A stretch of DNA of 64,000 bases from Rhodococcus sp. 4CII (GCF_014256275.1 NZ_JACCFE010000002.1:1798001-1862000); one strand, 5' to 3'; shown: positions 35,459 to 44,690, numbered from the stretch's first letter. Notes: generated from the letters alone by a model not told the origin. Program-made: numbers and translations.

Positions 35459-36045
35459 CACGAATCCACAACTGCGCCAACCACACGGGCAGGATTCCCA
35501 GCCACAATGCTACCTGGAGCCACGGACTTCGTAACAATGCTTCCAGCACCAACGACTGATCCTGCACCCACTTTGACCCCTTTAAGAATCATTGCCCTGG
35601 CTCCGATAAAACACTCATCACCAATCACAACACCATCAGACTCCGCCGGATCGGGCAAAGGAGCGTAACGACGTCCATCCGACATACGGGGCGCATGGAA
35701 ATCTGTATCACAGATAATCGCCCCACTGCCGATTAACACCGAATTCCCGATCACTACCGAGCGCGCCGCGCATACTACTGCCCCGCTAACTCCCACATCG
35801 TCACCGACGCTCAATAACGCATTGGGCAGTAGCGTCCTCAAAATCACCGGCGTCGTTACCCCGAGCGCTGTATCTTGACTTCTACTGCAAAGAACAACAT
35901 TGTCGCCGAGAGAAATCACACTCCTGTCGAAGCGAGACACTATCGGCCGTCCTCTCAATAGAACAGTGCCGAACTGGACACCTGCTCGACGGAGAATCCA
36001 GCTCGCCCCCACGGTATCGAGACGTCGAATTAGCCTAGATGGCAT
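35458..36045 (-). CDS. left-handed beta-helix acyltransferase
   Basis: 195 residues. Hexapeptide repeats run from about 80 to 185 (VVIGNSVLIGSGAIICDTD, VIGDECFIGARAMILKGV, GAGSIVTKSVAPGSIVAGNP). The conserved His lies in DTDFHAPR, as in WcaF/NodL/Maa-type O-acetyltransferases. It probably acetylates a sugar of the repeat unit. The last 11 bases of the upstream glycosyltransferase gene overlap its start, and its stop overlaps the GT4 start. Confidence 0.88.
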   Translation of the reverse strand: MPSRLIRRLDTVGASWILRRAGVQFGTVLLRGRPIVSRFDRSVISLGDNVVLCSRSQDTALGVTTPVILRTLLPNALLSVGDDVGVSGAVVCAARSVVIGNSVLIGSGAIICDTDFHAPRMSDGRRYAPLPDPAESDGVVIGDECFIGARAMILKGVKVGAGSVVGAGSIVTKSVAPGSIVAGNPARVVGAVVDS

Positions 36046-36922
36046 CGGGAGCCTCCTCCTTCAGCCCAATTCCGTAGGTGTTTCTGACCCAAGACACCGG
36101 GCTGCGCACAGCGCGTGTTAACTTGCCGCGTTGAATACTCCGATGCGCCTTCTTCAAATGATGAGCGTATGGCCCAGTGCCCGCGGTGACGAAACCGCGG
36201 AGCATCGCAAACGACCCGAGAATGTACGGCCGGCGTGCAAGGTAGCGAAGAAGATGAAGAGCAAAATACAGGGGGTCGTACCCTGTCCACCTGCAGACCC
36301 TGCCATTCCGGTACCTGCCATGAAGGCCACCCTGGCTCGCGCCGATTGCTCGCGCAAGCTCAAATCGGGCAGATTCGACAACTGCCACTGAAAGTCCGCG
36401 TTGCTGGATCGCGACTTCATCCATCACGTCGAAACCTACCGCAGACGGCAATTCTTCGAGGATTCTATAGGCGCGTACTGAGTAGAGTTTGACCGGTCCA
36501 GGAACGTGGAGACGTTGCTCTCTCATTTTGGGGTTTTCGATGACTCCCCCAGCTACACCGACATCGTCGGTGAATCTATCCAATACTAGCTCGAAGTAGT
36601 CCGTTGGAAGTCTCACGTCAGCATCTAGCTTCATAATATGCGTATATTTCGCCAGATCTCCAGCGGCATCAACGCCATGACGCCACGCCGAGAATGCGGA
36701 GCCACCAATCAGCATTCCATGATTTCGGCGAACCTCAAGCCGAAATCGCTGAATAGCGCCTTTCTCATTAAGCCGCATTACCGAATCGTCGGTGCTGCCA
36801 TCATCGACGACTACCCAGTCAAATGCCCGAAATGAGAGTTTCGATAACGAGAGTGCTAAATCGCCGATATTTGAACGCTCATTGTGCATTGGCGTCACAA
36901 TCAGCACTTTTGCATCTGTCAC
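36035..36922 (-). CDS. glycosyltransferase family 2
   Basis: 295 residues. GT-A fold: VLIVTPMHNERSNI at the N terminus, WVVVDDGSTDDS (nucleotide-binding Asp), and the metal-binding DxD in MKLDADVRLP. A predicted acceptor/base region follows (FDVMDEVAIQQRG). The C-terminal 80 residues are basic with hydrophobic patches, suggesting membrane association. It is an inverting transferase adding an unidentified sugar. ATGA coupling to the WecG-like gene links the two enzymes. Confidence 0.88.
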   Translation of the reverse strand: MTDAKVLIVTPMHNERSNIGDLALSLSKLSFRAFDWVVVDDGSTDDSVMRLNEKGAIQRFRLEVRRNHGMLIGGSAFSAWRHGVDAAGDLAKYTHIMKLDADVRLPTDYFELVLDRFTDDVGVAGGVIENPKMREQRLHVPGPVKLYSVRAYRILEELPSAVGFDVMDEVAIQQRGLSVAVVESARFELARAIGASQGGLHGRYRNGRVCRWTGYDPLYFALHLLRYLARRPYILGSFAMLRGFVTAGTGPYAHHLKKAHRSIQRGKLTRAVRSPVSWVRNTYGIGLKEEAPDAI

Positions 36923-37677
36923 TTTGATCTCCCGGTAGTTGAACGTCGTGCAACTGCTACGAATGGGGGGACATCGCGAAGATAACGAAGAAGGAGTCGA
37001 TTTGGCTCGCGCGCTATCCTATACATCCACTCCAAACCCAGGCGTTGAAGAATGACAGGGGATCGAGATCGAGCCCCCGCCGCGTAGTCAACTCCCGCGC
37101 CTACGCATAGTATCCAGCCATTTCCCGGAAGTGCCGATATCTCAACTGCAAGTATTTCTTGTCTTGGAGTACCGATACCCACAATTACAAGATCGGGCTC
37201 AAATCGCTCAACCGCCCGGTAAAGCCGATCGTGCGCTTCGACGCTTCCGAACGACCCAACAGGAAAGTGGTCTACCTCAGTCAACCAACCTCTTGCCCGC
37301 ATCTTTTCAGCTAGCATTATTCCGCTGGACTCGGTCGATCCTCCGATGATGAATGCCCGACGTCCATCTACTGCGCACTTCGAGACCCGAGTGATCAACC
37401 CGGAACCTGTTGTACGACCACGCAGGGGATTACCTAACCGCCGCGCGAGGCTTACCACTGGCCAACCATCAGCAACGACGAACTTCGCAAGGTGATAGGC
37501 CGCATCGATCGGCGAGCCGACTTCTAATTGAGCAATATGGTGCATATTCGGGGTTACAACGATTCCCCAATCCTCATCGGAAGACCGCGAGGTAACGAGT
37601 TGACATAACTCTTCCTCGCTAATATCCGAAATATGTATCGGCAGTTCGCGAGTCTGAATCGACGCTGTACGGTACAT
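36919..37677 (-). CDS. WecG/TagA/CpsF family glycosyltransferase (GT26)
   Basis: 252 residues. Family hallmarks: VTPNMHHIAQLE (acceptor-site Thr-Pro-Asn), VVADGWPVVSLARRLG, the Rossmann stretch AFIIGGSTESSG, VIVGIGTPRQE, and a C-terminal GLEWMYRIAREPNRLLLRY. Relatives transfer ManNAcA, ManNAc or glucosyl groups to undecaprenyl-linked sugars as the second step. Here it probably adds a uronic or neutral sugar to the primer made by the 41131-42654 enzyme. It is ATGA-coupled to the next glycosyltransferase. Confidence 0.9.
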   Translation of the reverse strand: MYRTASIQTRELPIHISDISEEELCQLVTSRSSDEDWGIVVTPNMHHIAQLEVGSPIDAAYHLAKFVVADGWPVVSLARRLGNPLRGRTTGSGLITRVSKCAVDGRRAFIIGGSTESSGIMLAEKMRARGWLTEVDHFPVGSFGSVEAHDRLYRAVERFEPDLVIVGIGTPRQEILAVEISALPGNGWILCVGAGVDYAAGARSRSPVILQRLGLEWMYRIAREPNRLLLRYLRDVPPFVAVARRSTTGRSK

Positions 37678-37678
37678 T

Positions 37679-38515
37679 TCAGAATCTCCGAAGTAGATGG
37701 TCTATTGAGATCCGCAGGTATGGGTACGCAAATAGCACTGGCCAGATTGCACCTGCATGTCTTCGCAGGTATCTGTAGTGGCTTCGCCACGGAAGGCCTT
37801 TCGTGTGAAGTACACGTCGGTACCTCTCAGACAAGGTGATAGAGGGAGCCTGATATGACTCCCCCACTGGATTACGTTCGCACAACCCAAACCAACCGGG
37901 CGCAACAACAATCTCCGCGCCGGCGCGGTGCGCTCTGAGTGTCCAGTCAAAGTCCGCGTACGAGTGCTCAAATTCAGAATCCAATCCCCCAATCCGGCGC
38001 AACAGTTCTGTCGGGATTAGTAGAAGATTTCCATTTGCGGCGTCAGCCAATATCGGTTCTGAGGCGGGAACGATGTGCTCCCATCGAGTGATTGGGTAGC
38101 CCAGCCTGATGCCGCCATACGTTATAGATCCTTCGGCGTCTCGCATACTGCCAACGACGACCGAGTTGCTCCGATCCGGTCGCGATTGCCACGACGAAAT
38201 TAATCGTGCCAGCGCGTCATCCGCAAGGGCAACATCATCGTTAATCCACACCACTATCTGTGGATCATCCCCGAGTGCCCTCACCTCGACATGGCTCATT
38301 GATTGCGCCCAGAACCACTTTGCGGGCACACGTTCAACTGAGATAGGACCGTCTACGCGACTTAGTCTCTCACGCGTGTCGCTATTGCTCGACGCATCGG
38401 CGACCCAGACCCGAACTAGATACTCGTCGGAAATTTGCTGGAGAATGCTGCGAACGCACTGCTCAGTCAGGGCCCCACGATTATGACTCGCCATGATCAG
38501 CGCTACCGACAGCAT
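37679..38515 (-). CDS. glycosyltransferase family 2 (rhamnosyl/galactofuranosyl-type)
   Basis: 278 residues. GT-A fold with VALIMASHNRGALTE, VWINDDVALADDA as the Asp-Asp metal site, and a GGLDSEFEHSYADFDWTLRA acceptor region typical of RfbN/GlfT-like enzymes. It lies one base before the WecG-like start (TGA-a-ATG) and overlaps the upstream fucosyltransferase gene by 35 bases. Donor sugar not assigned. Confidence 0.87.
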   Translation of the reverse strand: MLSVALIMASHNRGALTEQCVRSILQQISDEYLVRVWVADASSNSDTRERLSRVDGPISVERVPAKWFWAQSMSHVEVRALGDDPQIVVWINDDVALADDALARLISSWQSRPDRSNSVVVGSMRDAEGSITYGGIRLGYPITRWEHIVPASEPILADAANGNLLLIPTELLRRIGGLDSEFEHSYADFDWTLRAHRAGAEIVVAPGWFGLCERNPVGESYQAPSITLSERYRRVLHTKGLPWRSHYRYLRRHAGAIWPVLFAYPYLRISIDHLLRRF

Positions 38516-39545
38516 CTGATTCTCCTTCCGTCCTTACGTACCCGTGCTGAAGTAGGTCGCGACTCGAGCTACGGAGCCTGGCCAAATTTTGGATTCCTGC
38601 AAGCGCGTCATCGAGGTTGGCGGAATCTAGCGGGTACGGAACACCTCGTCCTCGGGTGTAACGTTCCTCATTCTGCGCATCGAACCTGTAGTTGCTCTCG
38701 GGCGGCCATATGTATCCCCGCCCCGATACTCGCGTGAGATGCGGCGCGTACCAGACATATTCGCCCTCGGATAGAAAGGCTGCCAGCATCGAGAAACTTG
38801 AGACAGAGCATACGAGCAGGTCGGCGCGAGCCATTATCGATAGATCTGATGTCGGGGATCCGCTCACCACGATCGAACGGTGTGCACGACTCGCAATCGT
38901 TGCGAGGCTGTTACAGGTGGCAAGACCCGATGGTTCAGTCACCAAATAGAGCGTATAGTTTTCCAAGGCCGAGTCGATTTCGGCCACTACATCCCGGTAC
39001 CATGTCACGGGTATTCGTCGGTTGAACGTACCGGGCATCGGCGGTTCGTCTGCGAAATCGCCAGCCCGGACATGAACCGCAACAGTTGGGCCGCTAAGAC
39101 GATACTTCTCCATCAGGCGGCATTGTTGGTTCGACAACGCAGCGCTGGTGCCAAGTATTCTGGTCCGAATGAATTCGCGGGACGATTTGATAGCCCGGTA
39201 GCCGCCCACCATTCCTGATTTATGGATTATAGTACATGGCGCGGAAGTATTCTTATATTTTGCCGATATGAAGTCCGCATAATCTAGAATTCCGGACTGG
39301 ATGAATTCTTGTTCCCCAATACTGTGTTTCGGGAATATCTGCACACCAAAATACTCAACTGATTGGGTGCGTGATGCCTGCAGTTCACCACGGTATCCCC
39401 GCGGGTTGAGCGCCCACGGCATCTCTATATACTTCTTGCCCAAAGTCTGCGCAGCGATCCAAGCCTTACCCATCGGAATTACTTGATTTCCTAGGCCGGC
39501 GCCCCTCAGCCCACCGACTGGACTTGCGACTGACCAACCGTTCAT
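38481..39545 (-). CDS. alpha-1,2-fucosyltransferase-like enzyme (GT11 family)
   Basis: 354 residues. The N terminus has GGLRGAGLGNQVIPMGKA, matching the GGLGNQ entrance of GT11. VAVHVRAGDF at about 155-164 is the HxRxGD GDP-fucose signature. The C-terminal part has VVSGSPTSDLSIMARADLLVCSVSSFS, as in family members. The ATG at 39545 has GGAAGGTGG seven bases upstream and overlaps the flippase stop as ATGA. With gmd and fcl on the same strand, GDP-fucose is the natural donor. The open frame runs further upstream to 40121, but only over the flippase gene. Confidence 0.8.
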   Translation of the reverse strand: MNGWSVASPVGGLRGAGLGNQVIPMGKAWIAAQTLGKKYIEMPWALNPRGYRGELQASRTQSVEYFGVQIFPKHSIGEQEFIQSGILDYADFISAKYKNTSAPCTIIHKSGMVGGYRAIKSSREFIRTRILGTSAALSNQQCRLMEKYRLSGPTVAVHVRAGDFADEPPMPGTFNRRIPVTWYRDVVAEIDSALENYTLYLVTEPSGLATCNSLATIASRAHRSIVVSGSPTSDLSIMARADLLVCSVSSFSMLAAFLSEGEYVWYAPHLTRVSGRGYIWPPESNYRFDAQNEERYTRGRGVPYPLDSANLDDALAGIQNLARLRSSSRDLLQHGYVRTEGESDAVGSADHGES

Positions 39546-41023
39546 GACGGTGCCACCTTCCGGGATCGCCCCAGTTCCCTGAGCACGCCCATAGCTATAC
39601 GACTCGTCCTCGTCCTCCAACACACGGCACAAATACCTATCACTGCGGCCAGCGACGCGACCAGGGTGAGAGGGAGTGCAATTGCGGAAGTTGGCCCTCC
39701 CATTATATTTGCGACCACTGCACCCGAACCCCACGCGGCAATATAGGTAGCAGTACCTTGCAGATAGGAGTTCATTGCACGGCGAATATTTATCATCCGT
39801 GCGTTCTTTAGCCGCCGTAGCTGGTCTGCGTGAGAGGCACCAAGCGCCACCGTTGCGCACGCTAGGACACCCTCCGTAGTGGGGAACCGAAGGACGGCAA
39901 CCGTCAGCGTCAAAACAAGACTTGCTCCACCAATTAGCTGGACGCGCCAAATCTGGCCAAATAGCGCCTGCGATTCGAGGGCCGAGCTCGCGGCGATGTA
40001 GCAGAGGTTGATCGTGCAAAAGATCGTCCATAGTGTCAGCAGTCCGTCCGCATCTGCCCATTGCGAGCCAAGCAAGATGGCAATTAGTGGCTGGGCCGAT
40101 CCAGCGATGACGCCGAAGCATGCAGACCCTATAATTGACGCTATTCCAATAACGCCAGTGATCGGATCAGTTAAGTCGCGCCCATGACGCCCCATCGCTG
40201 CAAGTTTGGGGTATACCACTTTAGTAAATGCCGCGGACAGGCTATTCATTGGGATAGTAGAAACGTTTTGCGCTCTTGAGAATAGGCCCACATCCGACGC
40301 GCGAGCTATTCTTCCGAGTAGCCACAGCGGAAGCGTAAGAATCGCGTAATGCACGAGATTCTGCATACCAATCTGGTAGGACACTCGAAGAAATTGTCTT
40401 GAAGTCACTGCACCACTCGGAATCGGAAACAGCTTCAGAGCCCACCACCCTAAGAGGGCGACGAACACCGGGAAGGCGAGCGAGCCGACTACAAGGATGT
40501 ATGCGGGCGCGCCCGCGGATATTAGCGCAAGAGTCATCGCAAAGCTGACCACCAATCCGAGCGTCTCACGAAGGGACGCCGCCTTAAACTGCCCTCTTCT
40601 TCGAAGAATCGACATTGAGATCGAGGAGATTCCAGCACAAAGTGGAATACCAACCGCAATCAGCATCATCTGGCTTAAGCCGTCAATGTTCCAAATGATC
40701 TCGATATTGGTCGCGAGAAGCGTAAGGAGCAGGCCGATTGCGGTACCCGAGATGAGCACCTGACGGACGGCAAGCCCTGCTACATCTTGGTCCGAATCCG
40801 GGCTTTGAAGGATGGCCTGCGATACCCCTGAGCCGACGAAGTATGTTGCTACCTGCACAGTGGAGATTGCAATTGCATACGCCCCGAAGTCCGACGGAGT
40901 AAAGGATCGCGCCGCAACTGCTGTGTAAATGAGCTGCGCAACCGTGCTTGCGGCCATAGCCCCGTATGTCCATATAGCTCCTCGTGCGAGCTCACCGCGG
41001 GTGAGGCTCTGCGGATCATTCAC
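39542..41023 (-). CDS. polysaccharide flippase (Wzx-like, MOP/PST superfamily)
   Basis: 493 residues, about twelve to fourteen hydrophobic helices, beginning RGAIWTYGAMAASTVAQLIYTAVAARSFTPSDFG, trimmed here to its key point: the family signature 'ARxLxPxDFGxYA' around residues 37-48. It would flip undecaprenyl-diphosphate repeat units to the outer face for the Wzy-like protein. Its product length and helix spread match the family. ATGA coupling to the fucosyltransferase gene. Confidence 0.88.
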   Translation of the reverse strand: MNDPQSLTRGELARGAIWTYGAMAASTVAQLIYTAVAARSFTPSDFGAYAIAISTVQVATYFVGSGVSQAILQSPDSDQDVAGLAVRQVLISGTAIGLLLTLLATNIEIIWNIDGLSQMMLIAVGIPLCAGISSISMSILRRRGQFKAASLRETLGLVVSFAMTLALISAGAPAYILVVGSLAFPVFVALLGWWALKLFPIPSGAVTSRQFLRVSYQIGMQNLVHYAILTLPLWLLGRIARASDVGLFSRAQNVSTIPMNSLSAAFTKVVYPKLAAMGRHGRDLTDPITGVIGIASIIGSACFGVIAGSAQPLIAILLGSQWADADGLLTLWTIFCTINLCYIAASSALESQALFGQIWRVQLIGGASLVLTLTVAVLRFPTTEGVLACATVALGASHADQLRRLKNARMINIRRAMNSYLQGTATYIAAWGSGAVVANIMGGPTSAIALPLTLVASLAAVIGICAVCWRTRTSRIAMGVLRELGRSRKVAPS

Positions 41024-41130
41024 ACTAATGTCCTCGCATGAGCGCTAGGTTGACCACGAATCTCGCGCACGCTCGCCGCGGAGCAGTTGGCTCATGGCGA
41101 GCGTGCGGTGTTAGTTGACGACGGCGACGG

Positions 41131-42654
41131 TCAGTACGCACCCGCACCAGCCACCACCGCCCGCAGCGTTTTCCCGATGATTAACAAGTCGCCCATCATT
41201 GACCAGTTCTCTACATATGAGAGATCGAGTCGCACAGTTTCTTCCCACGACAGATCCGATCGCCCGCTCACCTGCCATAGTCCCGTAACGCCAGGCTTCA
41301 CCAGCAGTCGGCGCCGAACCGTCCCGTCGTAGGCTTCAACTTCGCGTCGCAGCGGCGGACGAGGTCCTACAACACTCATCTCGCGGCGAAGGACATTGAT
41401 GAACTGTGGCAACTCGTCGATGCTGAACTTGCGCATGAAGCGGCCGACCCCCGTCACGCGCGGATCTTCGCGCATCTTGAACAGCACCCCGGCACCCTCG
41501 TTCACCTTCATCAGAGAGGCCACCTGCTTGTCTGCGTCGACAACCATGCTCCGGAACTTGAGCATCGGGAACGGTCTACCGTCCAAGCCCATTCGCTCAG
41601 ACTTGTAGAAGACAGGGCCTTTACTGGTCAGCTTGATTGCGATCGCGACCGCCAGAAGAACCGGACTGATCAGGATCAACGCGAGGGTTGCAAAGACGAA
41701 GTCGAATGACAGCTTCGAGAACCTCTGCGCACCGTGGTACTGCGGCTTCTCCACATGGATCAGGGGGAGGCCGGCAACGGGGCGCATCGAGAGCCGAGGG
41801 CCGGAGACGTCCATCATTCCCGGAGCGACCACAAGATCGACATGGTGAGGCTCCAGCGCCCACGCCAGGTCCCGCATGCCATCGTGACCGAGGTGCTCAG
41901 TTGCTGTGACTGCCACGGTGTCTGCCCGGCAAAACTCCAGCGAATCCACCACGTCCTGCTCGTCTCCGAGTACCGGAATCTCGCGCCCGTTCACGGTGAT
42001 CTTGTCGCCGTGTGTACCGGTATGCCCCGGGATGCACACGCCGACGACGCGGTAGCCATCGGCAGTACCGCGGGCGAAGGATTCGGCAAGGCTGCGCACC
42101 GAACGTTCCCCACCAACCACCAGTACGGAGGTCTGAAACTCGCCCCGCGAACGCTTGCGCGTGATCACCTGGCGCCACACCCAGCGGTTCACCATCAGGG
42201 CAACCAAGCCCACGGGGAACGCAATCGCCAGGTAGAGGCGTGCCAGGTCGAGTCGAAAGAGGAGTGCCAGGATCGCGATGAAACCGAAGAGACGCACCGT
42301 CGAAACGAAGATGCGGCGGTACTCGTCGGGACCGCTACCGATGACTCGGATGGTGCGGGTCCGAAAGATCACCAGCGTCACCAGCCATGCGACCACCAGC
42401 AGGGCCGACACCAGCGTGTAACTCAGGCTGCGAATGGCTTCGCCGGCCGTGAGAACACCACTATCGCCGAAGCGAATCCACTGGGCCAACGCGACGGCGG
42501 CAATCACCACTAGGGTGTCGGAGATCAACAGACGACGTATGTACGCCGCCTGCCACTCTCTACGACTCCTGAGTCGCCCCGTCTCCGTAGAGACCGTTGT
42601 TGCACCCGGCGTGCCTGAGGCAGGGCCGAGCGGAACATCGAATGCGGTCACCAT
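41131..42654 (-). CDS. polyprenyl-phosphate sugar phosphotransferase (WbaP/CpsE-type)
   Basis: 507 residues. Four to five N-terminal membrane helices and a CoA-binding-like cytoplasmic domain (VLVVGGERSVRSLAESF) precede the C-terminal catalytic block with SERMGLDGRPFPMLKFRSM, DELPQFINVLRREMSVVGP and KPGVTGLWQVSGRS. It transfers a sugar-1-phosphate, often galactose or glucose, to undecaprenyl phosphate and so starts each repeat unit. AAGG five bases before the ATG at 42654 supports this start; an in-frame ATG at 42678 has none. It is the first gene of the locus. Confidence 0.93.
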   Translation of the reverse strand: MVTAFDVPLGPASGTPGATTVSTETGRLRSRREWQAAYIRRLLISDTLVVIAAVALAQWIRFGDSGVLTAGEAIRSLSYTLVSALLVVAWLVTLVIFRTRTIRVIGSGPDEYRRIFVSTVRLFGFIAILALLFRLDLARLYLAIAFPVGLVALMVNRWVWRQVITRKRSRGEFQTSVLVVGGERSVRSLAESFARGTADGYRVVGVCIPGHTGTHGDKITVNGREIPVLGDEQDVVDSLEFCRADTVAVTATEHLGHDGMRDLAWALEPHHVDLVVAPGMMDVSGPRLSMRPVAGLPLIHVEKPQYHGAQRFSKLSFDFVFATLALILISPVLLAVAIAIKLTSKGPVFYKSERMGLDGRPFPMLKFRSMVVDADKQVASLMKVNEGAGVLFKMREDPRVTGVGRFMRKFSIDELPQFINVLRREMSVVGPRPPLRREVEAYDGTVRRRLLVKPGVTGLWQVSGRSDLSWEETVRLDLSYVENWSMMGDLLIIGKTLRAVVAGAGAY

Positions 42655-43490
42655 TCGTGCCTTCCACCTGAGTACCAATAAGCCGGCAAGCGCTGCTGTC
42701 TTGCGACTGTTGGCGGTAGATAACGACCGCCCCCCTGTATTGCTGCCGGGTTTATGATCGCACCTTCAACCATCTTCGTTACAACTGGAGTGGCGAGAGT
42801 CACACCAACGAGAGTTCAACGGCGAGAACAGGTTCCTACGCAGGTCACGGGTCTATAGATCGAACGAATGACACGGTTTACACCATCTTGGCCGTTGCGG
42901 ATAGGGCCGAAGGTCCTAGCCAACTGGGCGAATTTTCGGTATTTTGCCGCAAATTGTCCGCAAGTCAGATTGGAGCGCTTGACCCTGCCCACGTTTGTTG
43001 CTTCCCATATCGGTCTGTAGCGCACTGTGGACGCTGAGCACGAACGCCCACCGTGTGTGAACGCTGCTGATCCGGGATAGCGGCGCACAGCCGTTCCTGA
43101 CGAGGCTTGAGCGTTCATTGCAATCCGGGTAGGTCTCGTCGGGGTCAGCGTGACCGCAGTCCTTTTCGATCCGATCTGATCACTAGATGACCACCACTGG
43201 CCGCGAGGTCCCTGCACTATCGGTTCGGACTTTCGGAGATGTCGGCGACGAGTAGTCTCCCGAACGGTCGCACGATTTGTTCACACGGATCTTCGCGAAG
43301 CGACACCCATTTTGTTCGACCAACGACATGAAAGCCGCGCCGCTCCGTCCCGTTGGCCTCGCCTCCGCAGGACACCCCCTGGATTTGAGAGAGGGGCCCG
43401 CAGTGCGCGAGGTCGCGTACCACATGGTTGCACGTTCATTCAGTCGGTCTACATGCTTAGCCAACGGGGGCATGCGGGAGAATGCTCGCT
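42655..43490. other. 836-base region without a convincing gene, upstream of the polysaccharide locus
   Basis: The stretch separates the divergent WbaP-type and SGNH genes. Several short frames exist on both strands (for example 42816-43217 and 43183-43473 on the minus strand), but none has a recognisable family, a good ribosome site or a plausible composition. It must hold the promoter of the polysaccharide operon. No palindromic operator or JUMPStart-like motif was found. Confidence 0.5.
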
Positions 43491-44243
43491 ATGTCGAAGA
43501 AGCCGCGTTCAGTGTCCGATGTAAAACGCGACCCGAAGACCGTGGCCTTCTGGTCTTTCATCGCGTTCGCGATCGTCGCCGGCGCCGGCATGTACTACGC
43601 GAATGAGCAACGGACTCCGCCTGCGAGCGCCATCGCGCCCTACACTCCCGGCCCCGCGCCAGCCCAGGTCAACAGCAAACTGGCGATTCTGGGCGACTCG
43701 TACACGGCAGGAGCTGGTGCCGCGATCGACGAGGGCTTTGGTCAGCAAGTCGCAGCGCTATTCTGCTGGGATGGCGCCTACTTCGGGCAGGGTGGCACCG
43801 GATACACAAATCCCGGTCAACCGGCGGAAGGCGAAAGTGCCTACCTCCAGCGCGTGAATGCGGTAATCGAAGCGAGCCCTGACGTGGTAGTCATCCAGGG
43901 GAGCACCAATGATGATGGGGGTGAGGATAATACGGATAAGGCACGCAAGGTATTTTCCGCAATTCGTGCCGGACTCCCCAACGCTCAAATCATTGCCCTG
44001 GGTCCAGTCGCGCCGCCGAAGGAAGATCCGGCGAGAGTTGCGGCCTCACGGGACGCAGTTCGTGCAGCCGCAGACGGTGAAGGCATTCCCTTTATTGACC
44101 CCATTGCTGCCGGATGGATGCCCGGCAGCTTTAACTTCGGAGAAGACGGTATTAACCTAAATCGCTTTGGGCACAAGCTGATGGCAGAAAATGTATTTGG
44201 ATCTATCCGACAGCTAAACCTCCCAAACCTCACACGCTGCTAG
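43491..44243 (+). CDS. membrane-anchored SGNH/GDSL hydrolase
   Basis: 250 residues. A single membrane anchor at about 19-38 is followed by a Pro/Ala linker and an SGNH domain: block I LAILGDSYTAG with the nucleophile Ser, GGTGY (block II Gly), VVIQGSTNDDG (block III Asn), and DGINLNRFGHKL with the catalytic Asp and His. It would remove acyl groups (for example acetyl) from a lipid or glycan outside the membrane. Being next to a locus with an O-acetyltransferase, it may act on the same polysaccharide. GGGAG ten bases upstream favours the ATG at 43491 over the one at 43482. Confidence 0.85.
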   Translation: MSKKPRSVSDVKRDPKTVAFWSFIAFAIVAGAGMYYANEQRTPPASAIAPYTPGPAPAQVNSKLAILGDSYTAGAGAAIDEGFGQQVAALFCWDGAYFGQGGTGYTNPGQPAEGESAYLQRVNAVIEASPDVVVIQGSTNDDGGEDNTDKARKVFSAIRAGLPNAQIIALGPVAPPKEDPARVAASRDAVRAAADGEGIPFIDPIAAGWMPGSFNFGEDGINLNRFGHKLMAENVFGSIRQLNLPNLTRC

Positions 44244-44477
44244 CAAGCCCCTTTGCCCGTTTCCGCGTGGGCACGCACAGTGAATGGACCTCGTAGGACT
44301 TTGTTATCTCGGCGTGTCTGCTCCAACTTCACAGTAATTCCCGAGACCATGCCTGCGTGGATGCACGCGCTCTCGACCGGGTCAGGGAAACGATGGATAC
44401 GTTCGTCGGTGGGGTGTTCTCGTCGCCGGCGCGGACGGATCAGCAGGCGACGGCTAGGGTGCGGGTATAGCCCAAGC

Positions 44478-44544
44478 GTCAAATTGAGCACAATTTGACT
44501 GTGGATTCCCATCGTGCCGGGAGCGCATCCACGCGCTCGGCACG
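44478..44544. promoter_or_regulatory. operator-like palindrome followed by a strong hairpin
   Basis: In the 447-base gap 44244-44690, perfect arms GTCAAATTG (44478-44486) and CAATTTGAC (44491-44499) surround AGCA, the size of a TetR- or MarR-type site. Right after it, CGTGCCG + AGCGC (44513-44526, two-base bulge) pair with GCGCT + CGGCACG (44533-44544) around a six-base loop. The remainder of the gap shows no gene I can support. Whether the pair is an operator plus a terminator or one structured RNA is unclear. Confidence 0.55.
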
Positions 44545-44690
44545 CTCAAACCCAGGGTCCGTTGGTGGCACCGACTGCCAGCAGAGTTGAGATCTCGGGA
44601 TGCCTCGGTGTCTCGTAACTGCTGCACCTATAGCAACGTTCGACTACCGAACTCCATGTAGGTCACGTGCATAGGTGGCACCATTGATCG

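Noticed and set aside
29517..42654. Assignment of the polysaccharide locus to a named capsule or antigen
   Set aside because: The genes define a Wzx/Wzy route with fucose and probably uronic acid, but donors, linkages and order cannot be read from sequence.
42816..43217. 133-codon minus-strand frame upstream of the WbaP-type gene
   Set aside because: No ribosome site, no recognisable family, and a composition unlike either the host or the low-GC block.
43183..43473. 96-codon minus-strand frame that might be a transposase remnant
   Set aside because: No DDE or recombinase motif and no terminal repeats nearby.
44240..44512. 90-codon minus-strand frame after the SGNH gene
   Set aside because: Its start lies in the hairpin/palindrome region, the sequence matches no family I know, and there is no ribosome site.
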